From assembly GCA_019454045.1 (NCBI GenBank), contig SKCR01047753.1, forward strand, positions 62,001-126,000: a DNA stretch of 64,000 bases. The letters run 5' to 3'. Source of the DNA: Zanthoxylum bungeanum. Its lineage: Eukaryota > Streptophyta > Magnoliopsida > Sapindales > Rutaceae. The notes under the pieces are model-generated. The model saw only the letters and a list, made by a program, of their open reading frames with translations. It made no database searches and was not told where the DNA came from. Below, piece after piece: positions 11,026-22,734 of the stretch. The first letter of the stretch is position 1. The number at the start of each line of letters is the position of its first letter. Both the position numbers and the translations under genes were made by a program.

Positions 11026-12991
11026 TGTAAGGGTTCTCAGTCCATTAGGGTCGGTCGCAGCAGAAACGCGGGTCGGGGCAGAAATCGTATTTGAAATCTT
11101 TTTCAAAATACCGAGTAAATTATTCAATATCTAATATGAATAATATATTCGGATTTCTCCTAAACCCAAAAAACATTACTTACATACATGATCCGATCAG
11201 ATGAAGTAATGATCCAACCACAAAATGCCTTTGGTCCGACTACATGAAGTCATGGTCCGACAACATGAGGTCATGGTCCGACCACATGAGGTCACAATCC
11301 GACCACATGAGGTAATGCCGACCACTAGGGCCGACCATACGAAGTCCGACCAGATCTTGTCTGACCAGACGAGGTCTGACCAGACGACGGTTTTACATGC
11401 ATCATATACACATCCAAATACATAACAAAAATGAAAAGTCCAAAGGTGGTAGAAGGTCAAAAAACTTAAAACCAACACTTTAGTTCATTCTTTGCTTCAT
11501 CAAACAAGCCTCACCACTTTGAAATAACTCTAGAACAATTCTAGGTCACCAAGAAGTGGCTCAACAACTCTAGAATGACAACTTGATTTTCCAAAAATCA
11601 AAAGCAAAGCTTTGAAATAATTTCAAGCTTACTTACATTCATAAATCTTTCATCAAAGTTCACAACCAAAATAAACACAAACTATAAGAAGAGAGACAAC
11701 CCTAAAGCAACACAAAATGATGCAAAGCATGTTAGAAACAATTTTCATGTTGAATACTTTGAAGAAAAATTTACAAAACCATGATTTTCCAAGCCATCTT
11801 CCATTAGCCTTCAAGCTTTTCTCTCAACTACTTTTGTATTATGTTTCATGTCTAATGAACTTGTCTTAACCTTAAAATTGAAACAAAACAATTTATATCT
11901 CCTCCAAATAAGCCTTGGCCAAATGTGGTGAGAAGAAATAAATAAAATATCTAGATATTTTGCTTTTGTTTTAATTAAAGCTTTATCAACTTGCATTTGC
12001 TTTTATCATTACACTTTAATGATTACAAACAAGTCAACAATGGCAACTAAAGCATTTCACAAAATATCACAAACTTAATATATTTATATCTTTAATTAAT
12101 TTAATTATTTAACAATTATAATAATTATTAAATAAAAATATATTATATATATGTATTATATTTACAATAAATATCCAAATACATATATATTTATGATATT
12201 AGTCAAATATCTCAATTTGATAATTAATTAATGTGTATTTGATAAAATCTAACATTAAATGCAAATACACAAAAATTAAGAAATGACAATTGGGTCCCAA
12301 CACTTGTATTTTTCGTTTAACCTTTAAACGACTTTATAAATAATCAACATTATTCATAAAAGTTGCCCTAGTGCTCTACGAGTATATGTCATCAGTGAGA
12401 CTCTCTAGATTCAGGTATATCCGTCACAAAATCCAATTTCGTGTCCATAATTTACCCACCTGTAAATTATGACGAACACGGATAAACTAGTTGAATCATA
12501 CAGGTCGAGGACATTGCATACGTATAATCCCTCCGTCACAGGTATCCGAATAATACTATAGATATAGATGTAAACATCAAATCTCATATAATTATTAATC
12601 ACGTCGACGTATCTATTAGCAATCTCTAAATAACATTCAGAACTTACTTCCGAAGTTTACTGTGACCACAGATTTAACAGACTGCTAATGACACATTAAT
12701 ACTATGGACATCTATACTCTTACACAGAATTGACGGATCCTATCTTGATACACAGAGGATATCCTGAGGATCGGTCCACACCCAACGACAGGCGGAGGTC
12801 TGATCTAAATAGATCAGTGACGTGACTGCCATCTAAGAGTGGAGGATGTCTCATACATCCACAGTGGTATCTCAAGTCGAAGGACCATTATGCTACTCAA
12901 CCCGAGAAGATTCTTATTGACGTTGGTGTACCATCCATTAAGAATCTTCGGTGAGTCGTTCAGTGTTTATCAATTATAAACACCTACACGT
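11026..12991 (-). mobile_element. 3' LTR of minus-strand A element, part 1
   Basis: It begins TGTAAGGGTTCTCAG and continues as the copy at 22735. It contains the ACCACATGAGGTC minisatellite (11205-11400) and the reverse-complement hairpin GAAGATTCTTATTGACG...AAGAATCTTC near 12904-12950. It is broken by family C after CACGT. Confidence 0.9.
11205..11400 (+). repeat. Minisatellite of (G)TCCGACCACATGAGG-type units in the LTR
   Basis: Degenerate units of about 15-21 bp such as GGTCCGACCACATGAGGTC and GTCTGACCAGACGAG. The partner array in the 5' LTR (22905-23210) has more units. The long frames here that encode W-S-D repeats are by-products of the repeat. Confidence 0.85.
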
Positions 12992-13776
12992 TGTGGGAAC
13001 ACTGAAACTGGGCGACGCCTGCTGTTCCGGGCTCGCGGCCGAGTTGGGAGTACAGAGTAGCCCGCGGGGGACTAAATCGGAGAATAATGGAGTCGTCACC
13101 CAGTGTGAACCGGGAAAATGAGATTTAAGGCCGCACTCACCCCTCGCAAGGGAAGACCTCAAACCGTTGGGTTCAGAATGGTCCCTTACTTATGCCACTT
13201 GTAATAAATGATTTGTGCAATAATCTAACCAAGCCTAAGCAACATATTTCCAAGGATAATCTATTTCCAAGTTCGTATGCATAAATCAAAGGTTCATCTA
13301 AGTTCACATGTAACACATTTTTAAGTTTGCATACAACCTATTTGCATATAATCTATGTCCGAATTTGCATGGATAAAGATAAATATGGCTAGCATACAAT
13401 GTTATAAGCACATTACATTCCATCATAGGCATGCCAGTAGATAATAATTGTACAATCATGCATGGAATCAAATTGGAATAACGGCGAACATGCAATAGCA
13501 CACGGCAATCTCATGAACATACTTCGATCATATAATGTGGAAAACAAAGAACAACCTAAACATAATGCAAATTCCAAACGCGAACTAAATGACTAATCAT
13601 GCTTGAAAATGAACAACTAAATGGGCTAAATCATGCTTGAATACCATCTCATGAATACATCAAATAACTAAATGCAGGAATACAAATAATATAATTGATT
13701 ACATGATACAACAGAAATCACCTAAGAAACATTTATGCATGACATGTGATGAAAATGACTCAGTTCAGTGTGTGCG

Positions 13777-14035
13777 CGTTTCGTGTAGCGTTCGAAAACG
13801 CGTTCGAACGTTAAACAGAAGGTTCGCGTTCGTATAGCATTTGATAACACGTTCGAAACGGGTCAAGACCTGATACATGATAAATAAAGGAAATACGTAC
13901 GCGTTCGAATAGCATTTGTAAACATGTTCGAACGGGAAACAGAAGGTTCGCGTTCGTGTAGCGTTCGAGAACGCTTTCGAACGTACTGAGATAGAAAACA
14001 TGCGTTCGTGCGGCATTTTGAAACACGTTCGAATA
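13777..14035 (+). repeat. Tandem array with CGTTCGAACG motifs
   Basis: About five degenerate units of 50-75 bp. Each starts near GCGTTCGTRTAGCGTT and runs into AACGCGTTCGAACG, followed by an AAACAGAAGGTTC-like linker. The family C copy at 61756 has an equivalent array at 62365-62635. The 146-codon minus frame at 13765-14205 is a shadow of this array. Confidence 0.85.
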
Positions 14036-14130
14036 TGGTTACAGCAGTGACCTAAAAAAACAGTATACAACGTGACGCATACGTGAACGAATGAATAGAT
14101 GACACCTAATAAATAATAACGGGATAAAAG

Positions 14131-14605
14131 GCGCGACAAAGCATCGTGGTAAAGGATTTTAACCCCTCGAAATAGAGGACCTTTAATCCGACTTACTAAG
14201 CCCATGCGCTAATAATACAATGCATATAAGAAATAAAGAACAACAATATCGGACTTCGTATACCCGATTGAACACATCTTACATTCAACCGAATATACAT
14301 CATCTAGCGCGGCAAAGCATCTTGGTAAAGGATTTTAACCCCTCGAAATAGAGGACCTTTAATCGCACTTACTAAGCCCATGCGCTAATAACACAATGCA
14401 TAAAATAAAGGAAACAACAATATCGGACTTCGTATACTCGATGTGAACACATCTCACATTCAACCCGATATACATCATCCGGCGCGGTGAAGCATCGTGG
14501 TAAATGATTTTAACCCCTCGAAATAGAGGACCTTTAATCGCACTTACTAAGCCATGCGCTTGACCTCATCATTACTCAAACACAACATGCAGAAAATAAA
14601 TAACG
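14131..14605 (+). repeat. Three-unit tandem repeat, period about 175 bp
   Basis: Units start at 14131, 14307 and 14482 with GCGCGRYRAAGCAT. Each contains GATTTTAACCCCTCGAAATAG and ACTTACTAAGCC. Spacings are 176 and 175 bp. The last unit may be partial. Confidence 0.88.
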
Positions 14606-15805
14606 ACAATAAACAAATCAAGATAACGTGAAATAAAATATGTGCCGTATACTCAAGTGGTACGTGGAGTTGTATCCCGAGTACAGATCATACTACCGTC
14701 CATTCAGAATCGGCTATGAAATTTATGTTCGGGTTTCCATCCTATATACCACAAGAGGCGACACATTTTCATTCATTGAAGGGCCACAACACACATTATG
14801 CAACAACTCTCATGCGTATAATACAATTAGAAAAACGAATGACAATAAATAGAAAAAAGTGCCATCAGGTCTAACCTTTTAAATCACCTCTCGGATGTAC
14901 GGTACACGATCGTCGGAAGGGCTAACGCTTCGCAACTCCTTTGGTTCACTGGTTCACTGCTCTCGTTCGTTGTCTCACTGTTTTGAGTCATCGTTCTCCT
15001 TGTTTTGCTGCTGTTTTTTACTGCATTTTACTGCTCTTTCGGTGACGTTTTCTTGTCACTGTTTCAGGTATTTTAGGCCACTATTTTGGGGTATTTGGGC
15101 TGCTGTTTTGGTGATGTTAAGGGTTGCTATTTTGGTGATGTTAAGGGCTGTGTGGGGTTACTATTTTCGGTGGTTTATGGGGATTTCTTGTATGAATGGG
15201 CTAGGGAGTTAATGCCTTGCAGAATTTTATAGGTTTGTATGAATGTGCTAGCCCCTAAGATGTATGATGGAGGCTTCTTTTTATAGGCAAAGGCTAGGGT
15301 AAATATTGTTGGAGAAGGAATGAGAGATCATGCAATAAAGTGAGATATGATTTGGTGTCATGCAAGGAAAGCCTAAGATTGATTGGAGACAAGATTTGGC
15401 TAAATTGGGATGTGATTTATTTTATATTTAGTATGTGATTTTTAGATTTGCTTTAATTTCACCATGTGTTAAATATGTATTTTATTAATTTGGATGTTTT
15501 TTATGGGCTTTGGGGGCTAATTGGGCTTGGGTGAGGCTAGCAGCAAAACCAAGAAATATGACACACCGTTCGAGCGCCTATTCGAACGCTACATGAACGT
15601 CCGCAATATGCTTGACGTTCGAACGTGGTAACGAACGCAGCACGAACGAAGACAGTGAACTTGTGAAATGAATCTGATGACATACTTATTCTGAATTTCC
15701 TCCCCCTTCCGACGTCCGTTTCCCGCGACCTCCGGTGACTTAAAAGGTAGTGTCTCTAAATGAGACTCATCATAGGGACTTATATGTAAAAATGCAGTGC
15801 CTACA

Positions 15806-16212
15806 CACGTCTATACGAGTCCCCTAGACTCATGGTTCATTGGGATAAACCATCAGACCAAGTCTCGATATACGATATGTACTGGTCTCAACGGATTTGA
15901 CCAACCGACCCGTGTTAGTAAATCTTGACCAAGAACTATGTTTGATAATATTCATTTAGCAGTGACACTTACCAATGGTAATTACAAACTACCTTTGTAA
16001 CTGTGTACTGCATTATATATTATCAGGCCTTTGTCTAATATATACATATCACTAAACCACATTTAGTTTCAATAATCGTAATCAGATCGAATACTTTATA
16101 TAAACAAGAGGTGCAACCATAATAAGTAATATTATGGAAAAATGGGATGTTCGTATTCATGAATCATACATAAATACGGTCCGGATTGGCGCTCTGAGCA
16201 CCAACCCCAACA
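15806..16212 (-). mobile_element. 3' LTR of minus-strand A element, part 2 (U3 start)
   Basis: Continues the LTR after the family C TSD and ends CACCAACCCCAACA, the reverse complement of the A LTR start. The PPT of the minus-strand element follows directly. Confidence 0.9.
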
Positions 16213-16230
16213 ATTTCTCCCACTTGCTCT
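16213..16230 (-). other. Polypurine tract of minus-strand A element
   Basis: On the minus strand it reads AGAGCAAGTGGGAGAAAT next to the LTR start TGTTGGGG, the same PPT type as at 41311-41326 and 2112-2128. Confidence 0.85.
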
Positions 16231-16332
16231 TGTGCCAATCCACGGTATCATATACACATCTCAATGTGCATCGTATACTCATAGCCCTCAAAGGCTCAAC
16301 TAGAACCTAAGAGTTAGGCAACAAGAAGTGGG

Positions 16333-18634
16333 TGTTGGGATGTATGCCCTAGAGCTACAAGTGATGTAAACGGTTTTATGTGTTTTGAAATAAAACGATG
16401 CATTATTCATTTGTCAAAATTATTTGTTTAATTTTCCCATATTATAAATCATCTTGAATACCCTAGATTACTTATGTGCCTTCAGACTTAGTGTATGAGT
16501 GTCATACACAATAGAATTTAAGTCTGATGTTAGTAATCTTACATAGTCCATAAAGAGTAAACAAAGCGGTACATTGTTTGTGGTTTATCTATAGATGCGG
16601 TTCATTCTATATTTGTATGGCGATCTTGATCCGGATCATCCATGTAGAGACATAAGAATGGAGGCACCTTGTATGATGCGATCATATAGGACTGGACCCA
16701 GATGGAAATGACATTCTTATAATATCTGTTAAACCAAAAAATTCATTTCGATCTACTAGATGGTCATATATGGATTGATCTTAATCCTGAGTGTACTATG
16801 AACTCCTACATGGCAGGCTATGTCCTTTTATTTACAAGGTGAGGTTGGTGTAGCAGTCCCGGCCAATAGCTACGTATTTTGGGGGCATGGTCTGTTATGT
16901 AGCTGGGAACGTTTTACATAGACATGAAGTTCACTCATTCTTGCGAGAAGTAGAGGAGTATCTTTCTTAAGGGTTGATTCGGTGCTTGAACCATTTGAGC
17001 ACTCAAGTCTTTCTGTTACGAATAGAAAGATTAAAATTCATAATGGTTATGAATAAATCGTTCATTAGAGAATCAATGGTACTTAAGGTAAAAATAATTA
17101 GAGGGGTATAACAACATTATGACCCGACTCTAATTACGAGATACTCGTGAAAGGTCAATTCGTATGTAGTGACTATATCGATTGACACCGACTTGGTTCG
17201 GCTTAATATATCATCTGAGGCAACGAGAGTGCAACTTTGAGTTTTTAATGGAATAACCCGGAGTTAATAATTCAGAATATTTAATTAAGAGCTTAATTAA
17301 TATTTCGAGATTATTGGAGCTCGAAACCGTAGGTCCATTTGGTCCCCGTGCTAGCTCAATATACTATAGCGGATTTAGTATAATTGGATAGTCCAATTAT
17401 ATACTCACATATGTATAATATGATTAATAATATTATTTGTCACACTTAGGACTATATATTAAAAGTTAATATATGGTTTATATAATAAATAATTATATGA
17501 TAATTGTTTATTATTAATTATTAAATTATATTTGATATAATTTAAATAAGGTCTAACATTGTAATTTCCAATTTTAGAATTTTGGAAACCTTTGACATTA
17601 TTTTGGAAGTTACAATATTTATTTGGTTGTTAATTTTTTGTTTTGTAACATATGTTTGCTTTAAAGAAAGTAAATGAGTTGTTACAAAATTAAATGAAAA
17701 ATTAACTTATATTCCTATGCAATTGCCGATTTTTCTAGAGAGGAAAAGGAAAGGATTTAATTAGTTTTGGAAATTAATAATCCTAAATATAAAAAGAAAA
17801 TTGGATTTTCTTTTGTGAGAACTCTCATTCTTGAAAACCCTAGCCTCCATATTCTTCTTCATTCTCTCTCAATGGTTGAGAAAAGAAAAATAAGAACAAG
17901 AATAAAAAAAAATTACAATTGTGACAAAATTCTCTAAAGTGTTTAGAGATTTATTTTGTGTGAGTCAAGCCCACACTTGTTTCAGTTGGTTGTGAGACAT
18001 AGCACGGAAGATCGAATGGTGGATCCGATTTCTTATTCACGCTCACGGCAAAATCCACGTTGCGTGAATCAAAGTAGCAATGATGATATGTGCTTAGGGC
18101 AAAATCATATAGATGGTTCATGTTACATGAAGAAGCTGAAACGGCACAGACAGGTTTTAAGTATATTTCTGATGCAATTTATTTTGCTCTTTTGATTCTT
18201 ATACAACAAGGTTAATTATTATTAACAAATGGGATATGATGCAAGATGTGTGCATGGATAGCTAAGTCATGAATTTAAATGCAAATAGTTTTGCAATGTT
18301 ACACAGCTATGATATGGCTGTATTTTATTCATTTGAGTTGTACTTGTGGAGGGCATGTTGATAATCAACTATGTGGCGCACTATGACCATGCCATGAATT
18401 CTGCTTGTGAGTTGTCATTGATTTGGTGTGCATGGTTTGGGAAGCCGAACAGTCACTGCTTATTATATTGTGTGCGTGACTGACCCTGGCCTCATGGCTG
18501 TATGCGCGACTGGTTTCGGGTTCAAAGTTTGTGCATTTGGCAGTGAATAATATACGGGGTTAAGCAGAAAATTTTTCAAGATCGATTCAGGGTGCCTAAG
18601 CCGCTTCCGCTGCGCGAGGAAAGCGTTTCCTACA
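16333..18634 (+). mobile_element. Copia solo LTR (Angela/Tork-like start)
   Basis: 2,302 bp from TGTTGGGATGTATGCCCTAG to GCGTTTCCTACA, with perfect TSD GTGGG (16328-16332 and 18635-18639). The joined flanks restore family A internal sequence (AACAAGAAGTGGGTCCGCTA, antisense). The start resembles LTRs of plant copia elements of the Angela/BARE type (TGTTGGAATTATGCCCTAG). The end contains CCGCTTCCGCTGCGCGA, also known from such LTRs. Short frames inside (for example 17956-18195) have no recognisable domain. Confidence 0.88.
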
Positions 18635-21600
18635 GTGGGTCCGCTAAAACATAAGGAGTTTGTCAAACAAATCCAATTGTTTCCCATAGCCAGTATCTTT
18701 CATATTTTGTAGAATCTAAATTATACATTAATATGAATCAGACACTACATCAGTATTGTGCTACAGCTACTGAGTTGTCCAAGTATTCAGGGATCAAATC
18801 CAAAATACTATGCGGACAACCGCAAGCACAACACCAATATAAAACTTCTAATTTATAAGGTCATTATGCAACTTCATAAGTCAATACTTCATAAGTTGCA
18901 TCTAATTCCACTGTAACAGTAGAATCATGCGTGACACTCCCACTGCATCTTTTGTGACTCTTTATGACGTAGACTGTCTAACGTCATAATTAGTCTCAAA
19001 ACTAATATTGACCCTAATGGTTGCAGACTGTATTCTCCATGAATTAGAAACTCGTTCTTATATCTCAAAGATCACACAAGAACGTTTTTCACAGATCCAT
19101 CCTATGGTCTATAGGATATCAAAATAACTCGTAACAATTACGATAAAATCGATATCTTTAATCGCACATAATAAAGCATTCATTATGTCATCATCAAATG
19201 ATACATAAAATTGGTTAGACATTCTAATCAATATCTCTTTCGAAAAAGGAATCATCATTTATGAAAGATGAATATACTATATACAAGACACACATTAACT
19301 GTCAAACAGTTATACTAACTATCATACAGATAGCCTTGTTGTGTCTTTTATTAGATCATATCTAATGCACGACTAATTGGAGTATCTCACAAGTCTCTTA
19401 GTCTTATATCTTATATATAAAACTTTATATCGTATATAACAGAGACTACTCTCACTGCTTTCACGGAGTAAAGAAGACTTAGGTAAACCTTTTACCTCAA
19501 AACATCTCATTATTACCATAATAATGATAATGTCGTTAGGATATATAACACTATAAAGTAATTTGTACGCTCACACTAGCCCTTCAAACACATATTTATT
19601 CTCTATACTTTGACAAGATCAGACAATATGACGATATCAAAAACAAAGAACACATATTTCCGGAAGACTTATCCGAGTCTACAATAGGCTCTATAAGCTA
19701 GCACACTAAACTGCGATCTCAGCAGAACACAAACTCTAGGGCCATTCCAGAACGAACTATTCAAACAAAGAAATCACAACTGATCTCTTATCTGAATAAG
19801 CCATTCAAAAAATGCCATTTTGCAATATTTAGCTAAAATTTACAGTTAATATCAACATTAACCAATATATCTTTAATTGTTCAATTAGTGTGATTAGAGA
19901 CAAGTTTCCTCAGAATCTACAACAGATTACTGAGTATAAATTTTCTCTCTGTCATACTATAAAGGCCAAACCTTTAATAAGCTCACATTTCTTTTGCTGC
20001 GCAAACAATTAGCACATATCATTAACTAATTCATAATGAAAGCTTTATCAAGTTCAAAACTTGATCGTAGTAAGCTATGAACAATCTTAGATCTATGGTT
20101 CAATGATGAACTTCCAGAATCGATATCAAATATCGCTTCCATTATAAGTTATAGGATAATTTTCTTCAATAAGAAAACAACAGAACCATTAAGTATCAAA
20201 TACTCGTAAATGATTCTGTTATCCTATTGGACTTGTACGGAAGATGTATAAGGGTTGTTTCATCTAATTAATTACGTAGTTCCATTTATAATTTATCATT
20301 ATCACATTTGACTTCATTAAGTCAAGTCTTTTTTTTTATTATTGTTATTACAATTGTTAACATCTGATGTTACATACCAAGTAATAAAATGATTTTATTA
20401 CTTAGGATCGTAGGAAAGATATTCTATCAAATAGAATACAATATTCTATTAAACAGAATAAATGATAAACTTTTACTTATACCTCTCAGGTGTAAGTAAT
20501 TTCCATTATATAACTATTATATAAAAGAAAGATTCAAATCTCAAACTTTTCAAGATTCATATTTTCTACCTATACATATCATATATGTAACTGTAGAAAT
20601 TAATGGAACCTAAAAAAAAAAGATGAACTAATGTTACTGGAGCATATCCCTAAGAGTAATGAAATTAATTCGGTAACATTCAATATCAAACGAATCAAAT
20701 CATATAAGATTCGACTGCTCCCACTACTCAATTCCATCAAGATGGAATCGTGGAAGAATAATATTGAATAAGAATCATATTCACTGAATAACCTTAGAAC
20801 TAATTGCTTTAAATTCATATGTTTGATCGTATCAAAGATCTTTGAACAGTTCAAAGACATGTAATGAATTTTAAGGATAGAGTTCTCAAAATACTTCAGA
20901 TTGAATATATTTGAACAAGTCAAAATGTTCAATCTACGTTTCATCATAACAGATTGAAAGTTCTTGATACTTTCAAGACGTTCAATATGTGTTCCTTCAT
21001 AAACACATAACTAAGTTATGACAATTCATAAACTAAGTTACGAAGTAAAGAAACTACCTTAAGCAATTACAATTCATTAAACTATATACATCTAATGTAT
21101 CAGTTTAATAAATCTGGTGGTCCAATGACAAATCATTGGTTAAACGAGATTTCAATCACCTTCACGAATACAATATTCATTAAATGGATAATGATATGTG
21201 GTGTGATCTCGTATCAAACCATCATTTACCATATGGAATAAGCATCCAATACTTAAGTGATAAAATCTCATAAAGCACCGTTCTAAATTATTTACTTTAC
21301 CGAATAATTTTTCTTAATGTTTATCTCTACGTCAATGACACTACTAGTTATATTTAAAATATATAACAATTGTTTATAAAGAACAAGTAACTATCCAATA
21401 GTCGCAAGTTCCGATATCAAATATCAAAACAATCGTTAACTAATATTTTAAATAACTAGACGGGAGATCTTCTATCCAATACCTATAGTTGTAGTATTGT
21501 GAAAATCGATATTTTCTATACACAACTATACGCATCTCCTTTCTTTAGCTTTACTATTTGCATTCAACTATTCACAACAATTGCAAATAATTGATTAGCA

Positions 21601-22734
21601 AATTGTGTCAGACACATTGCCTCTAAAGGTCATTAAAGCTAAGAAACGTCATTTCTAGATAAACAAATACCTAATGGGCCTTTCTTAATGCTAGTCAAGA
21701 ATCTCGAGATATGAAATAATTCAAGTCAATTCTTACTGTATAAGAAACTATTCTCTATAAAGTATTATATCCTAAAAGGGATATCTATCTAGATTATCTA
21801 TCATGACTTAGAAACTAAGTCATTAACCATCTTGATTTTTGAAGAAAATCGGAACAACAGTTCCCGATGGTTTAGACCAATCTAATAATATCCTAGTCTA
21901 GTAGTATCTAGAACCTATTCTAGAATAACTGCAACCAAGAATCAAGTCAGATAACATATCAAAATATGTGTGCAGTGAATTAAAAGTTTAATTCTATCTA
22001 ATATAGATTAAGGAAAACAAACAAGCGGCCATTTCCATAATAATACACACTGCCAAAGTTAAGGAATTTTTAAACTTTGCAATGTCTCCCACTATTTTAC
22101 GTAATACCGTAATCCCCAACGAAAAAATGAGAATTCAATAATTAAATCGAATTCCATAATGGGAAGTGGACCCCATGAATATATTTCGACTTACAGCAGA
22201 GGCACGATCTCGCCTACGTATATTCACAGGTAGACAACTCATTTGTCAATCACTCAATAGTGACTCCGATGTTCCGGTTCTGGTCGTTTCTTGTTGTCGC
22301 TGCTAAGGCAGGCCCACATGGAGACGTACCAAGGTTAAACTCGTCAAAGATAAACTCAAGTTACTTGCGTAACCCTGACAGCTAGGGCACATTCAGGATT
22401 CCGCTTTCGCTTGAATTTATCTAGTATCTTATATACATCCGGCATAAATAAATCTCCATCGGCTACACCCTCACAGTAGAGACACGGTCTCAGATGTAGT
22501 CACGGAAAATATTTATAAACCGTATTGACAAGACGGACCAAGAAACAAGTATGCCAAATACCAGTTACTTTAAAACCTTATTAAGCGGGGATATTCCATA
22601 AAGTTCATACACTTTAAATTTAATCAAATTAAATGAAAGCATGCATGTATCAAGTAAATACAAGAACAAACATTAGATTTTAAAGGGCTAATCATATTAG
22701 GGTGTCCAGAATCAGACTCGCTCTGATACCATTT
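18635..22734 (-). mobile_element. Family A internal region (minus strand), non-coding
   Basis: The reverse complement is collinear with 37132-41170. Read on the minus strand it starts after the PBS (TGGTATCAGAGCGAGTCTGATT) and runs to the copia insertion. The longest frame (115 codons, 20600-20947) is closed by stops in the homologous parts of 38940-39260, so it is not conserved as protein. Small AT-rich inverted repeats such as AATAGAATACAATATTCTATT (near 20440) occur. Confidence 0.88.
22720..22731 (-). other. Primer-binding site (initiator tRNA-Met type)
   Basis: On the minus strand it reads TGGTATCAGAGC, three bases (AAA) after the LTR end. It is complementary to the 3' end of initiator tRNA-Met, the usual copia primer in plants. 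Confidence 0.9.

Larger units (their letters stand above)
12992..15805 (+). mobile_element. Family C solo LTR-like insertion, complete
   Basis: 2,814 bp starting TGTGGGAACACTG and ending GTGCCTACA, flanked by perfect 5-bp repeats CACGT (12987-12991 and 15806-15810). Joining the flanks restores the A LTR reading CACCTACACGTCTATACGAG. Contents in order: a conserved GC-richer head (13000-13190), AT-rich DNA, a CGTTCGAACG-type array (13777-14035), three 175-bp repeats (14131-14605), the CAAGTGGTACGTGG block (about 14640-14760), a CTGTTTT-rich block (14940-15200), and a tail with inverted CGTTCG motifs (15565-15660). No PBS, PPT or coding region is seen, so its class is unknown. TG...CA ends and a 5-bp TSD point to a solo LTR. 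Confidence 0.85.

Noticed and set aside
13765..14205. 146-codon frame with repeated F-E-R motifs (also 62317-62783)
   Set aside because: It lies over the CGTTCGAACG array and the 175-bp repeats, with overlapping frames of equal quality. It is not kept in register between copies.
13777..14605. CRISPR-like array
   Set aside because: Repeat units are degenerate, of unequal length and without unique spacers of constant size. The surrounding DNA is a plant LTR.
20600..20947. 115-codon frame in the family A internal region
   Set aside because: Homologous sequence at 38940-39260 has stops in the same frame, so it is not a conserved protein.
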